Of a stretch of DNA of 64,000 bases, positions 7,887 to 16,254 are shown piece by piece. Under the pieces are notes generated by a model. That model did no database searches. It was given only the letters and a program-made list of their open reading frames with translations, and was not told where the DNA came from. The number at the start of each line of letters is the position of its first letter. The first letter of the stretch is position 1. Origin of the DNA: Senimuribacter sp049852125 (GTDB lineage Bacteria; Bacillota; Clostridia; Peptostreptococcales; Anaerovoracaceae); assembly GCF_049852125.1 (NCBI RefSeq), contig NZ_CP187532.1, positions 124,001 to 188,000 on the forward strand, given 5' to 3'. Position numbers and translations under genes: made by a program.

Positions 7887-9332
7887 TTGAAATTATTTGA
7901 CAACAAAGTGCAGGAGACCAAATACAATGTCTTGCGTGAAGTTGCCATCCAGACGTGGAAGGGTAACGATGTGTTTGCCGAGTTTAATGAAGTGGCAAGC
8001 AAAATTATTCCTAAGGATGAACCGCCTCAGCGGTGTTGTATCTATAAGGATAGAGCAGTGGTAGCGGATCGTATGCGCCTTGCTATCGGTGGAAGCAGAA
8101 AGAATAATCATGTAGTACAGGTTATTGATATTGCTTGCGATGAGTGTCCGGAGGCGGGATATGTAGTAACAGACCTTTGTCGCGGATGCCTGGCGCACGG
8201 ATGTGTAGAAGCATGTAAACTTCATGCGATCTCCATTGATGAAAACCATCACGCTAAAATAGACAAAAATAAGTGTGTTGACTGTGGACGATGTGCCAAG
8301 GCATGTTCTTACAGCGCAATTCATAACTTTCAGCGGCCTTGTGAAATTGCCTGCAAGGTAGGAGCTATTTCCATGGGACCAGGCGGTGAAGCGCATATCG
8401 ATTATGATAAATGTATCAGCTGCGGTTCTTGTGTTTATCATTGTCCTTTTGGAGCGACGGTAGATGTATCCAGTATCGTGGATGTAATTAACTGTTTAAA
8501 GGAAAGCACACGGAGGGATTCTAATAATCCAACAATTGCTATCGTGGCGCCGTCTATTGGCAGCCAGTTCTTATATGCAAATTTAGGCCAGGTTATTACT
8601 GGTATTCACAAATTGGGATTTGCAGAAGTGTTGGAAGTAGCGCTGGGAGCTGATATGGTTGCTACAAAGGAAGCGCAGGAATTGGTGGAAAAGGGTTTTC
8701 TTACGTCCTCTTGTTGCCCAGCCTTTGTTAAATACATAGAAACGAAATTTCCTGAACTAACAGATAAGATTTCTCATAATCTTTCTCCTATGGCAGAGCT
8801 GGCGAAGTTTGTAAGGGAAGGACATCCTGAGTGTACGATTGTCTTTATAGGGCCATGCATTGCGAAGAAAGCGGAGGTTCGTAAGGAAGGAATCAGTAAA
8901 TATGTAGATTACGCTATTACTTTTGAGGAACTGCAGGCGTTATTTGACAGTAAGGATATTATTTTAAAGGATCAGGAGGAAACGGAGTGGAATCAGGCTT
9001 CTTATTACGGAAGAATCTTTGCACGTTCTGGAGGATTGGCAACGGCTGTAACGCAGGCGTTGAAGGAAATGGACATAACTGATTTTGAGTTTAATCCGAT
9101 CGTTTGCGATGGTATCGAAAAGTGCAAGGTAGCTCTGATGCGTGCGAATAAAGGCGTGTTGCCGAACAACTTCATTGAAGGTATGGCCTGTGTAGGAGGC
9201 TGTGTGGGAGGCAGCGGAAATCTTGTGCGCTATGAGGATGCTCCTGAGCAGTTTGAGGATCACACAGAGGATGCTACGGCTACAGGTATTTTAGAGAATG
9301 TAAAGAAAACGAAAAATATCAACATTTTCTAA
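7887..9332 (+). CDS. Monomeric [FeFe]-hydrogenase (group B-like)
   Basis: The 481-residue cytosolic protein starts at TTG 7887, 6 bases after GAGGAGGAA. It carries several Fe-S cluster motifs: a cysteine-rich stretch at 98-110 (CRGCLAHGCVEAC), a ferredoxin motif at 130-140 (CVDCGRCAKAC) and another at 176-186 (CISCGSCVYHC). The H-cluster domain has TSSCCPAF near 273, GPCIAKKAE near 321 and MACVGGCVGG near 432. These L1-L3 motifs differ from the classical TSCCPGW/MPCxxKxxE form and resemble group B enzymes. It probably makes or consumes H2 with ferredoxin during amino acid fermentation. It follows the exporter gene by only 19 bases. No hydE, hydF or hydG maturase is in this window. Confidence 0.87.
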   Translation: MKLFDNKVQETKYNVLREVAIQTWKGNDVFAEFNEVASKIIPKDEPPQRCCIYKDRAVVADRMRLAIGGSRKNNHVVQVIDIACDECPEAGYVVTDLCRGCLAHGCVEACKLHAISIDENHHAKIDKNKCVDCGRCAKACSYSAIHNFQRPCEIACKVGAISMGPGGEAHIDYDKCISCGSCVYHCPFGATVDVSSIVDVINCLKESTRRDSNNPTIAIVAPSIGSQFLYANLGQVITGIHKLGFAEVLEVALGADMVATKEAQELVEKGFLTSSCCPAFVKYIETKFPELTDKISHNLSPMAELAKFVREGHPECTIVFIGPCIAKKAEVRKEGISKYVDYAITFEELQALFDSKDIILKDQEETEWNQASYYGRIFARSGGLATAVTQALKEMDITDFEFNPIVCDGIEKCKVALMRANKGVLPNNFIEGMACVGGCVGGSGNLVRYEDAPEQFEDHTEDATATGILENVKKTKNINIF

Positions 9333-9345
9333 TCTGATCAAAAGT

Positions 9346-9672
9346 TTTTTTGCACGCGCAGCATTTAGCTGTTTCTCGTAAAATGTTGCGTGAGTTCACT
9401 AAAAAACGCAGATTTTATCCGCTTTTTAGAAAATATTGCGTTTTGTCAGGTAGTAAAGATGATTTTCCGCAACATTTTATATAAAATTAGATGAATGTTG
9501 CGTTTAAAGGGTTTCTGCTATAAAAATCGCGCAACTGTTCTCTAAAATTTTTTAAAAAGCTGCACGTTATAAAAGCAGAACACAACAGGATACAAGAAAT
9601 GCCCCGATAGCTGCGCGTAATATATTTATGGCGCAACAATTTGATAAAAATAATTAAATGTTGCAAGTCAGA
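9346..9672. repeat. Gene-free island of ATGTTGCG-type repeats (island A)
   Basis: The 361-base gap after the hydrogenase has no credible ORF. The word ATGTTGCG or close variants occurs at 9383, 9433 (ATATTGCG), 9495 and 9658 (last base A). Inverted forms occur at 9468 (CGCAACAT), 9529 (GCGCAAC) and about 9632 (GCGCAAC). Between them lie CGCAG words and T-rich stretches with TTTTTAGA. The segment 9407-9440 (CGCAG, 24 bases including CTTTTTAGAAA, then TTGCG) matches the layout of a unit at 62627-62662 in island B. Forward words recur about every 50-60 bases. Function unknown. Confidence 0.6.
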
Positions 9673-9693
9673 CGTTGATGAATAGGATATAAA

Positions 9694-10275
9694 ATGGAGA
9701 GAGATGCACTGCGAAAGGAAAAGATAAGAGCACGAAACAGTTTAACACCTATAGAGAGAAAAGCTCTGTCAAACCGAATCTCATGCCGAATTGCTGGATC
9801 GGAGGAATTTCGCAGAGCAGAAACTATTTTACTTTACAAAGGCGTGCGGGGTGAGGTGCGACTGGATCTACTGGAAGAAATGGCAAGCAAAGCAGGAAAG
9901 CGTTTGTCTTATCCATTGTGTATAGAATCCGGAGAAATGATTGCTCTTATTCCGGAGGATGAGACGGCCTGGAAGAAGGGGAGCTTTGGAATTCTGGAAC
10001 CGGTACGCCAACGCGCAGTTTTGATCGCGCCGCAAAGTATAGACTTGGTCTTATGTCCTTGTACGGTATTTGACAGATTTTGTGGACGCATGGGCATGGG
10101 AGGCGGTTACTATGATCGGTATTTACCGATGTGTGAAAATGCTTGTATTGCAGCCGTTGCCTTTGAGGTACAGAGGGCTGCCGAAGCGCCGATGGAATCA
10201 TGGGATCGGCCTATGGATATGGTATTTACAGAAGCGAAATGCTATATCGCAGATGGCGGCCGTTATAATGAATAG
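9694..10275 (+). CDS. 5-formyltetrahydrofolate cyclo-ligase
   Basis: The 193-residue cytosolic enzyme uses ATP to convert 5-formyl-THF to 5,10-methenyl-THF, returning a storage or inhibitory folate to one-carbon metabolism. The N-terminus has the basic KEKIRARNSLTP segment typical of the family, and the C-terminal signature is DRFCGRMGMGGGYYDRYL, holding the glycine-rich nucleotide site. Length is normal. AGGA precedes the ATG by 7 bases. It is a single gene between the repeat island and a bidirectional terminator. Confidence 0.9.
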   Translation: MERDALRKEKIRARNSLTPIERKALSNRISCRIAGSEEFRRAETILLYKGVRGEVRLDLLEEMASKAGKRLSYPLCIESGEMIALIPEDETAWKKGSFGILEPVRQRAVLIAPQSIDLVLCPCTVFDRFCGRMGMGGGYYDRYLPMCENACIAAVAFEVQRAAEAPMESWDRPMDMVFTEAKCYIADGGRYNE

Positions 10276-10291
10276 AAGAAAGTGATAAATA

Positions 10292-10332
10292 AAATAACTC
10301 CTGTTTTTTCGGAAAAGGCAGGAGTTATTTTT
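10292..10332. terminator. Bidirectional terminator between cyclo-ligase and alr
   Basis: AAATAACTCCTG (10292-10303) pairs with CAGGAGTTATTT (10319-10330), a 12-base stem with a 15-base loop. T runs follow on the + strand and A runs precede it, so it can stop both convergent transcripts. Confidence 0.88.
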
Positions 10333-10335
10333 GAT

Positions 10336-11454
10336 TTATTTTACATATATGCGCGGCGGCCTTGCCATGATGCGGGCAATAATATCGTTTTTGTTGGTCT
10401 GTGCCAGTTTGGATGCTTCCTCTATGGTCATAGAGCCATCGTTTCCGTCGCCATAGATGATGGCTTCCATTCCTTCGCGGACTTCCGGAACATCAGTAAC
10501 ATCGGCCATACATTGATCCATGCAGATAACGCCGATGATAGGAACTTTTTTTCCATTAATTATGACATATCCCTTATCTCGCAGATTACGAGGGTAACCG
10601 TCGGCGTAACCAAAAGGCAGGGTTGCGATGATACTGTCCTTTACAGCTTTCCAGAGATAATCATAGCTGACGCCTTCACCAGCAGGAATTCGGTGGAGCT
10701 GGGAGATCGCTGTGCGGAAGGTGAGCGCTTGCTTTACTGGAAGATGGCCTTTTTGAAATCCGATCATACCGTATAAAAGAGCGCCTGGTCGAATCATATT
10801 CAGTCGATACTGAGGATAATCCACACAGGCAATGCTGTCGGCGAGATGCTTGTAGCGGAAGTTACATCCTCGATTCTCCAGTTGCTCGATAAATTTGATG
10901 AAAAGTGAGTACTGCGCTTCATCTTCTGCTTCACCAGATAGAGCCAGATGACTGAAAATACCTTCTATTTCCAGGCCTTCCAGCTGAAACATCCGGTGGA
11001 TTTCATCAGCAAATGCCGGAGAAGGAATTTGCCCCAGGCGATGAAATCCGGTATCAACCTTGATGTGGACTTTTGCTTTTTTGCCTGATTTACAGGCAGC
11101 TGCGGACAAAAGCTCTGCCTGACGGAGAGAAAAAATTGTCTGAGTAATATTGTTTTCTACAACATAGTGAAGCAAACGGTCTGGCGTGTGTCCCAGAATG
11201 AACAGAGGATAATCAGGATAGGCATTTCTAAGCTCCATAGCTTCTGTCAAAGTAGCCACGGCCAGGTAAACTGCTCCGTTTTCTATGAGAACAGGTGCGA
11301 TCTGAACTGCGCCGTGCCCATAACCGTTGGCTTTGATTACTGGCATGACTGCCACATCAGGTCCGGCCATTTCCCGAATCAGCGACATGTTTTCTGCAAT
11401 TTTATCAAGATTAACCTTTACATAGGTGTCTCGAAGAATATCATTTGTCTCCAT
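10336..11454 (-). CDS. alr: Alanine racemase
   Basis: PLP enzyme interconverting L- and D-alanine for peptidoglycan. The 372-residue protein has the usual two-domain Alr layout: the PLP lysine lies in PVIKANGYGHGA near residue 43, the barrel continues with VDTGFHRLGQ and RPGALLYGM, and the C-terminal beta domain contains GEGVSYDYLWKA with the expected catalytic tyrosine and the CMDQCMAD signature. Its ATG overlaps the stop of the upstream M20 hydrolase, so the two are one operon on the minus strand. Distinguished from the ornithine racemase at 40 kb by these Alr motifs. Confidence 0.92.
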   Translation of the reverse strand: METNDILRDTYVKVNLDKIAENMSLIREMAGPDVAVMPVIKANGYGHGAVQIAPVLIENGAVYLAVATLTEAMELRNAYPDYPLFILGHTPDRLLHYVVENNITQTIFSLRQAELLSAAACKSGKKAKVHIKVDTGFHRLGQIPSPAFADEIHRMFQLEGLEIEGIFSHLALSGEAEDEAQYSLFIKFIEQLENRGCNFRYKHLADSIACVDYPQYRLNMIRPGALLYGMIGFQKGHLPVKQALTFRTAISQLHRIPAGEGVSYDYLWKAVKDSIIATLPFGYADGYPRNLRDKGYVIINGKKVPIIGVICMDQCMADVTDVPEVREGMEAIIYGDGNDGSMTIEEASKLAQTNKNDIIARIMARPPRIYVK

Positions 11455-12656
11455 TAGATATCTTCCTCCTCAAAGATTTTCAATATAGCGGCGACCTGTG
11501 TTAAGATGCCGGTACGAATACATTCTTCATCCGGGCAAAAGAGATCACTGTGAATTGGATGCGCATCCTTTTCTCCCGGTTTACGAGCGCCGATATTGTA
11601 GTAAAGTCCTTTACTGCTATGACAGAAGAACGCAAAGTCATCTGCACCGAGGCTTGGTTTTTTGGTCAGTTTGACATGTTCTGCGCCTAAGATTTCTTTG
11701 GCAGAATCCATCACCCACTTCAACAATTGATCGTCGTTTTCAAGGGTGGGATAACCGTTGGAAGCGAATTCTACTTCACAGGAAGCTCCGAAAGCAGCCG
11801 CGGTATTGTGACAAAGGTCAGCCAGATAGGTTTTAATGTTGGCCATGGATTTCATGTCCAGGGTTCTGATTGTACCGCAAAATATTGCTTCTCCGGAGAT
11901 GACGTTTTCCTTGACGCCACTGTTAAATTTGCCGACTGTAATCAGCACTGAATCTGTAGGGTCCATACGTCTTGTCAGGATAGATTGCAGACTGGTGACC
12001 ATTGTACAGGCAGGGAGCAAAGCGTCTATGCCGTCAGTTGGATGAGCGCCATGACACGATTTTCCAATAACTCGTACTTGAAATTCGCAGCAGGCGGCGT
12101 TCATTGCACCGGGGATAAACTCTACACTACCTGCATCAGTACCTGTATCTACATGAAGTCCCAGGACACTGGATATTTTTGGATTTTCAAGACAACCCGC
12201 ATCAATCATTTGACGGGCGCCGCCAATAGTTTCCTCTGAAGGCTGAAAGAATAAGCGGACGCTGGCAGGAAGCTGATCCTGCATTTTCAGCAAAACTTTT
12301 GCAGTGCCTAAAAGAATAGCTGTATGAATATCGTGGCCGCAGGCATGCATAATACCGGTATTTTGAGATTTAAATGGGATTTCAACCTTTTCAGTAACAG
12401 GGAGCGCGTCTATATCCGCGCGGATGCCGACACCACGACTGCGGTCTTTTCCGTAAATAACCGCAGAGATGCCGTTGCCTGCGATATTGGATTCGAAGGG
12501 AATGCCAAGAGCTTGTAATTGCAATTGGATTAGCCGGGCCGTCTCTGTTTCGTGTTCGGAAAGTTCCGGATGCATATGGAGCTGGCGGCGGAAGGAGACC
12601 GCCTCATCGAAGACGCTGTCCACTGCAGCCAGTAGTTGTTTTTTGTCGTAATTCAT
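11454..12656 (-). CDS. M20-family amidohydrolase (N-acyl-amino-acid/hippurate hydrolase type)
   Basis: The 400-residue protein belongs to the M20 metallopeptidase group that cleaves N-acyl amino acids. It shows FRRQLHMHPELSEHETETA at the N-terminus, GIRADIDALPV, the metal-binding MHACGHDIHTAILLG, FQPSEE with the catalytic glutamate, a dimerisation domain with GAHPTDGID, and LGADDFAFF near the C-terminus. The substrate cannot be told: N-acetylated amino acids, hippurate or N-acetyl-diaminopimelate are all possible, and linkage to alr hints at cell-wall amino acids. AGGAGGT precedes the ATG, and TATACT on the minus strand around 12680 could be its -10 box. Confidence 0.87.
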   Translation of the reverse strand: MNYDKKQLLAAVDSVFDEAVSFRRQLHMHPELSEHETETARLIQLQLQALGIPFESNIAGNGISAVIYGKDRSRGVGIRADIDALPVTEKVEIPFKSQNTGIMHACGHDIHTAILLGTAKVLLKMQDQLPASVRLFFQPSEETIGGARQMIDAGCLENPKISSVLGLHVDTGTDAGSVEFIPGAMNAACCEFQVRVIGKSCHGAHPTDGIDALLPACTMVTSLQSILTRRMDPTDSVLITVGKFNSGVKENVISGEAIFCGTIRTLDMKSMANIKTYLADLCHNTAAAFGASCEVEFASNGYPTLENDDQLLKWVMDSAKEILGAEHVKLTKKPSLGADDFAFFCHSSKGLYYNIGARKPGEKDAHPIHSDLFCPDEECIRTGILTQVAAILKIFEEEDI

Positions 12657-12728
12657 AGGTACCTCCTAATATATGTATAGTATAATGCAAAATTCATGCC
12701 GAGGGAATGGGGAATGTCAGAAGAACTC

Positions 12729-12757
12729 TTGCTTTTTTAAAAATTTTCGTATATAAT
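12729..12757 (+). promoter_or_regulatory. Sigma-A promoter of the small membrane protein
   Basis: TTGCTT (12729-12734), a 17-base spacer and TATAAT (12752-12757) stand 31 bases before the ATG at 12788. Confidence 0.7.
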
Positions 12758-12787
12758 GCCAGTATATCTTCAGAAAGGAAAATTTGT

Positions 12788-12952
12788 ATGACTAAAATTC
12801 TTGGACTTATCATTATCGTCGCATCTTTTATCTTTGTTTTAAAAGCTCCGGATAAGAGCCTGATGGATAGATTGTTAGAGAGAAAAAGAACGAAGATGCC
12901 GCAGGAGGCAGAGGAATCGCAGAAAGAACCTAAGGATTCGGATCTTATGTAA
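12788..12952 (+). CDS. Small single-pass membrane protein
   Basis: A 54-residue ORF beginning MTKILGLIIIVASFIFVLKA: a hydrophobic segment (about 3-18), then a highly charged tail rich in K, R, E and Q (LLERKRTKMPQEAEESQKE). It has its own promoter and an AGAAAGGA ribosome site 8 bases upstream, both arguing for real expression. It resembles no family I recognise. The topology suggests a membrane-anchored small protein with a cytosolic tail. Confidence 0.6.
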   Translation: MTKILGLIIIVASFIFVLKAPDKSLMDRLLERKRTKMPQEAEESQKEPKDSDLM

Positions 12953-13014
12953 AAACAATATTGGGATAAATCTGGCTGCAATTAGGATATCCCGTATATT
13001 TTTTGTATTTTTTG

Positions 13015-13057
13015 GCTTCGCCTGTTATCAATCGACAATTCGGGCGGGGCTTTTTGT
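13015..13057 (+). terminator. Terminator in the gap before spmA
   Basis: GCTTCGCCTG (13015-13024) can pair over ten positions (with G-U pairs) with CGGGCGGGGC (13041-13050), followed by TTTTTGTTT. Because several pairs are G-U, it works on the + strand only. The rest of the 301-base gap 12953-13253 shows no gene. Confidence 0.65.
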
Positions 13058-13253
13058 TTGAAGAAATCATTTAATTTTATAGATTAGAATAGATTCTTAT
13101 TGCTGTAGAGATTGCGGAAAAATTTACGACCTAACGATAACGTGGTTAAGAAAGAGAGCATAACCGCATACAATAGCAGGGTCAGGAGAATGGAATGTTT
13201 TTATTCCTGAATTATATCTTTTGTGCGATACATTTATAAGGGGGGTATTTTTT

Positions 13254-13970
13254 ATGATGAACTATATCTGGGTTGCGCTTGCTGTTGTTGCGGTTATCGC
13301 CGGCGGTGTGACCGGAACAATGGATGCTGTACTCAATAATATTTTTGAATTTGCGGAAACGGCGGTGGATATCGCGTTGGATCTGATTGGTATTATGGCG
13401 TTTTTCTGCGGTTTGATGAAGGTCATGGAACAGGCGGGGCTCTGCGATAAATTGGGCAGAGCGATCGCACCGGTCATGAGGCTATTGTTTCCGGATGTAC
13501 CGGCAGATCATCCTGCGAATTCTGCCATGGCGCTGTATTTCGCAGCAAACATTCTTGGGATTGGAAATGCGGCGACACCGTTTGGCTTGAAAGCAATGCA
13601 GGAGCTTCAAACGCTGAATCCAACAAAAAGTATTGCAACTAACGCACAGTGCATGCTGATGGCAATTTCAACTACATCGATCACCCTGATTCCAGTAACC
13701 GCTATTGCCCTTCGTGCCAGCGTGCAGACAGAAGGTTCAGCGGAAATTATTGCGCCGGTCATTATTGCAACTACAATATCTACTGTAACGGGAGTATTTT
13801 TCACTATCGTGTTTCAGAAGGTGAAAAGATGGAAATGGGAAAATGTAATCGAGAAGGAAATTGCTGCGGGTACATTGGAAATTAATGAGGATTATATCGG
13901 TGATAATCCGATTGTACTTCCAGAAGGCTATCATTCAGTTTATGAAAATGATAAAAAGGTTTCATGGTAA
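13254..13970 (+). CDS. spmA: Spore maturation protein A
   Basis: Nucleoside-recognition (Gate) domain membrane protein needed for spore core dehydration in Bacillus. The 238-residue product has hydrophobic segments at the N-terminus (IWVALAVVAVIAGGVTG), the motif DLIGIMAFFCGLMKVMEQAG, and NILGIGNAATPFGLKAMQEL, a conserved SpmA signature. About 45 charged residues form a C-terminal tail, longer than in the Bacillus protein. The start is ATG 13254 behind AAGGGGGG; the upstream in-frame ATG lies in the leader. It precedes spmB by 12 bases. Confidence 0.9.
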   Translation: MMNYIWVALAVVAVIAGGVTGTMDAVLNNIFEFAETAVDIALDLIGIMAFFCGLMKVMEQAGLCDKLGRAIAPVMRLLFPDVPADHPANSAMALYFAANILGIGNAATPFGLKAMQELQTLNPTKSIATNAQCMLMAISTTSITLIPVTAIALRASVQTEGSAEIIAPVIIATTISTVTGVFFTIVFQKVKRWKWENVIEKEIAAGTLEINEDYIGDNPIVLPEGYHSVYENDKKVSW

Positions 13971-13982
13971 GGAGGTAAGAAT

Positions 13983-14516
13983 ATGACAGCAGTATTAGAA
14001 ACAATATCCATTTGGGCAATTCCGATCGTAGTGGCAGTCGTTGTTTTGTATGCAATTATTAAGAAAGTTCCCGTGTATTCGGCATTTACAGAGGGCGCTA
14101 AGGAAGGATTTTCAACCGTTGTGATGATTATTCCTTACTTGGTTACTATGCTTTGCTGTATCGGCATGTTCAGAGCTTCTGGCGCAATGGATTGGCTATG
14201 TGATTTATTGGCGCCGTTAACAAATCTGATCAGAATGCCAGCAGAGGTTCTGCCAATGGGTATCATGCGTTCCTTTTCCGGTGGTGCGGCTGAGAGTATG
14301 ATGGCAGATTTGTTGTCTCAGTATGGTACACAGTCCCAGATTGGGCGTATCGCGTCCGTAGCATTGGGCTCTACGGAGACTACTTTTTACATAGTGGCAG
14401 TTTATTTCGGTTCTGTAGGCGTCAGTAACACCAGGCATTCCATTGCTGCCGGCCTGTTAGGAGACTTGGCCTCCTTGATCGCTGCTACAGTTATCGTAAA
14501 TGTTATGTGGTTCTAA
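13983..14516 (+). CDS. spmB: Spore maturation protein B
   Basis: The 177-residue membrane protein is the partner of SpmA and is likely to act with it at the forespore membrane. It shows IPIVVAVVVLYAIIKKVPVY and the family segment VYSAFTEGAKEGFSTVVMIIPYLVTML, followed by SFSGGAAESMMADL and SVALGSTETTFYIVAVYFGSVG, where the glycine and serine/threonine pattern matches SpmB. GGAGG lies 7 bases before ATG 13983. The pair indicates that the host forms spores or descends from spore formers. Confidence 0.9.
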   Translation: MTAVLETISIWAIPIVVAVVVLYAIIKKVPVYSAFTEGAKEGFSTVVMIIPYLVTMLCCIGMFRASGAMDWLCDLLAPLTNLIRMPAEVLPMGIMRSFSGGAAESMMADLLSQYGTQSQIGRIASVALGSTETTFYIVAVYFGSVGVSNTRHSIAAGLLGDLASLIAATVIVNVMWF

Positions 14517-14619
14517 ACAAAGCGTTTACAGAGGTTGACAACAAAGAGAATCCGGAGTAGGATGTAATTAAATATTAAAACCTTCGGCGCTTTTACACAT
14601 CATAGAGGGAGACACAGTA

Positions 14620-15012
14620 ATGGCTGGATTTGAACGAAACGAGAATACTCTTTACAGTATACCTCTGCGTTTTGCAGAATTGAAATTAAAATATTGCCCG
14701 CTCTGCGGAGAAAAAGAACCGAAATGGTTGCTGAAAGAGGAATGGAAGCTGCTGGGTAAGCAATATCATTTTAAATGTCCGGCTTGCGGAAGTATTCTGC
14801 AGGTTAGTCAGGACGATGTAACTGGACTATCCTTTACCACGAATACCCTGGCTGGACAGATGAAAAAATATAAAGGCAAGGATAATAAAAAAGTGTATGT
14901 CACTGTAGAAAAGATCAGTCTTGCTGTTCGTACACCAGAGAATATGGCGCTGGAAGGAGCAGAGGCTACATTAGAAGAATTGATGGAAAAGGGCATGAAG
15001 TCAGAGAAGTGA
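14620..15012 (+). CDS. Zinc-ribbon protein of unknown function
   Basis: The 130-residue protein has two CPxCG knuckles, CPLCGEKEP near residue 26 and CPACGSILQ near 53, forming a probable zinc ribbon. A downstream segment rich in K and E (KKYKGKDNKKVYVTVEKISL) reads like a small beta domain. GGGAG lies 10 bases before the ATG. Such ribbons often appear in regulators or in membrane-associated small proteins, but nothing here points to a specific role. It stands alone between spmB and a bidirectional terminator. Confidence 0.65.
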   Translation: MAGFERNENTLYSIPLRFAELKLKYCPLCGEKEPKWLLKEEWKLLGKQYHFKCPACGSILQVSQDDVTGLSFTTNTLAGQMKKYKGKDNKKVYVTVEKISLAVRTPENMALEGAEATLEELMEKGMKSEK

Positions 15013-15015
15013 ATA

Positions 15016-15046
15016 AAAAGCCTCCGTTTTGACAGCGGAGGCTTTT
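15016..15046. terminator. Bidirectional terminator
   Basis: AAAAGCCTCCG and CGGAGGCTTTT (15016-15026 and 15036-15046) form an 11-base stem with A and T flanks on both sides, between two convergent genes. Confidence 0.92.
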
Positions 15047-15062
15047 AAACATTTATAGGGAA

Positions 15063-16253
15063 TTACTTTGTATAGTTGTCGAAATATCCTTGAATATAGA
15101 TAAATGGAGTACCCTTGTCTCCGCTGCCGCTGGTCAGATCGCATAAAGAACCGATCAGATCGGTGAGACGACGCGGGGTAGTACCCTGTGCGACCATGGA
15201 ATCGCCGAGTTCGGCATCTTTATTCCTTATGTAGTCGCTGATTGCTTCTTTCAACGCATCCCCCTTCAGGTCAGAGAATTCGTTGTCTGCCAGATATTTT
15301 AGCTTCACTTCGTTTGGAGTTCCTTCAAGACCGCTGGTATAACCAGGAGATACAACAGGATCTGCCAGTTCCCAGATTTTGCCTACAGGATCTTTGAAAG
15401 CGCCGTCGCCGTAGACCATCACTTCTACTGTTTTTCCGGTTAGGACATTCAGCTTCTTCTGAATTCCGTCTACAAATTCCTGACAGTGAATTGGAAACAG
15501 CTTTATGGAATTCTCCGTAGATTTGTTAGAACCTAACAGACCATATTTATCGTTATAACCGCTGCCGTCAACGCTTGCAGTTAAAATATCATCCATACCG
15601 CATACGACCTCTGCTCCTGCTTCTTTCAACAGACGCTTTGTTCTGACGCGGGTATGAATATCGCAGGTCAAAATGTTTTTAGTGTAATTTAAAATGGTGC
15701 GAGGATTATTGGAGAAAATGACTTCGGCTTCAGCGCCCTCTTCCTCGATAATACCCTTGTAATAGTTTACGTAATCCATACCAGTGAAGGTGTGTTTGGA
15801 TTTGCCAAACAGGGATTCAAACTGTTCCTGCGTCAGCATATCGGAATACGGATTTATACCTTTTTCGTCCAACAGATCGATATCTACTAAATGGTTGCCT
15901 ACCTCATCGGATGGATAGCTAAGCATGAGAACAATCTTCTTTGCTCCCCGCGCGATGCCGCGCAGACAAATCGCAAAACGGTTTCTGCTGAGAATCGGGA
16001 AGATAACGCCAATGGTTTCGCCGCCCAGCTTAGCTTTTACGTCCGCTGCGATCTGATCCTTTGTCGCGTAGTTGGCCTGCGATCTAGCTAAGATTGATTC
16101 TGTTACCGCCAGTACGTCCTTGTCCTGAATAGTAAATTCACCGGCTTTTGCAGCCTCCATAACGGTATCGATAACGATTTGGCTTAAGTCGTCGCCCTCT
16201 TTGATGATAGGGGCTCTCAGTCCTCTGGATACTGTTCCTACAATTCTTTCCAT
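15063..16253 (-). CDS. Coenzyme F420-0:L-glutamate ligase-like protein (CofE superfamily)
   Basis: The 396-residue protein resembles the clostridial branch of the F420 ligase family. It contains VTESILARSQ near residue 50, DIHTRVRTKRLLKEAGAEVVCGMDDIL mid-protein, and VYGDGAFKDPVGKIWELADPVVSPGYTSG toward the C-terminus. In methanogens and actinobacteria CofE adds glutamate to F420, but this long form occurs in organisms without an obvious F420 pathway, so its substrate is uncertain. It is co-transcribed with RNase H, whose stop lies one base before its ATG. Confidence 0.72.
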   Translation of the reverse strand: MERIVGTVSRGLRAPIIKEGDDLSQIVIDTVMEAAKAGEFTIQDKDVLAVTESILARSQANYATKDQIAADVKAKLGGETIGVIFPILSRNRFAICLRGIARGAKKIVLMLSYPSDEVGNHLVDIDLLDEKGINPYSDMLTQEQFESLFGKSKHTFTGMDYVNYYKGIIEEEGAEAEVIFSNNPRTILNYTKNILTCDIHTRVRTKRLLKEAGAEVVCGMDDILTASVDGSGYNDKYGLLGSNKSTENSIKLFPIHCQEFVDGIQKKLNVLTGKTVEVMVYGDGAFKDPVGKIWELADPVVSPGYTSGLEGTPNEVKLKYLADNEFSDLKGDALKEAISDYIRNKDAELGDSMVAQGTTPRRLTDLIGSLCDLTSGSGDKGTPFIYIQGYFDNYTK

Positions 16254-16254
16254 A

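Noticed and set aside
10282..10776. 164-residue ORF on the + strand over alr
   Set aside because: Shadow frame of a clear alanine racemase gene, starting in a terminator.
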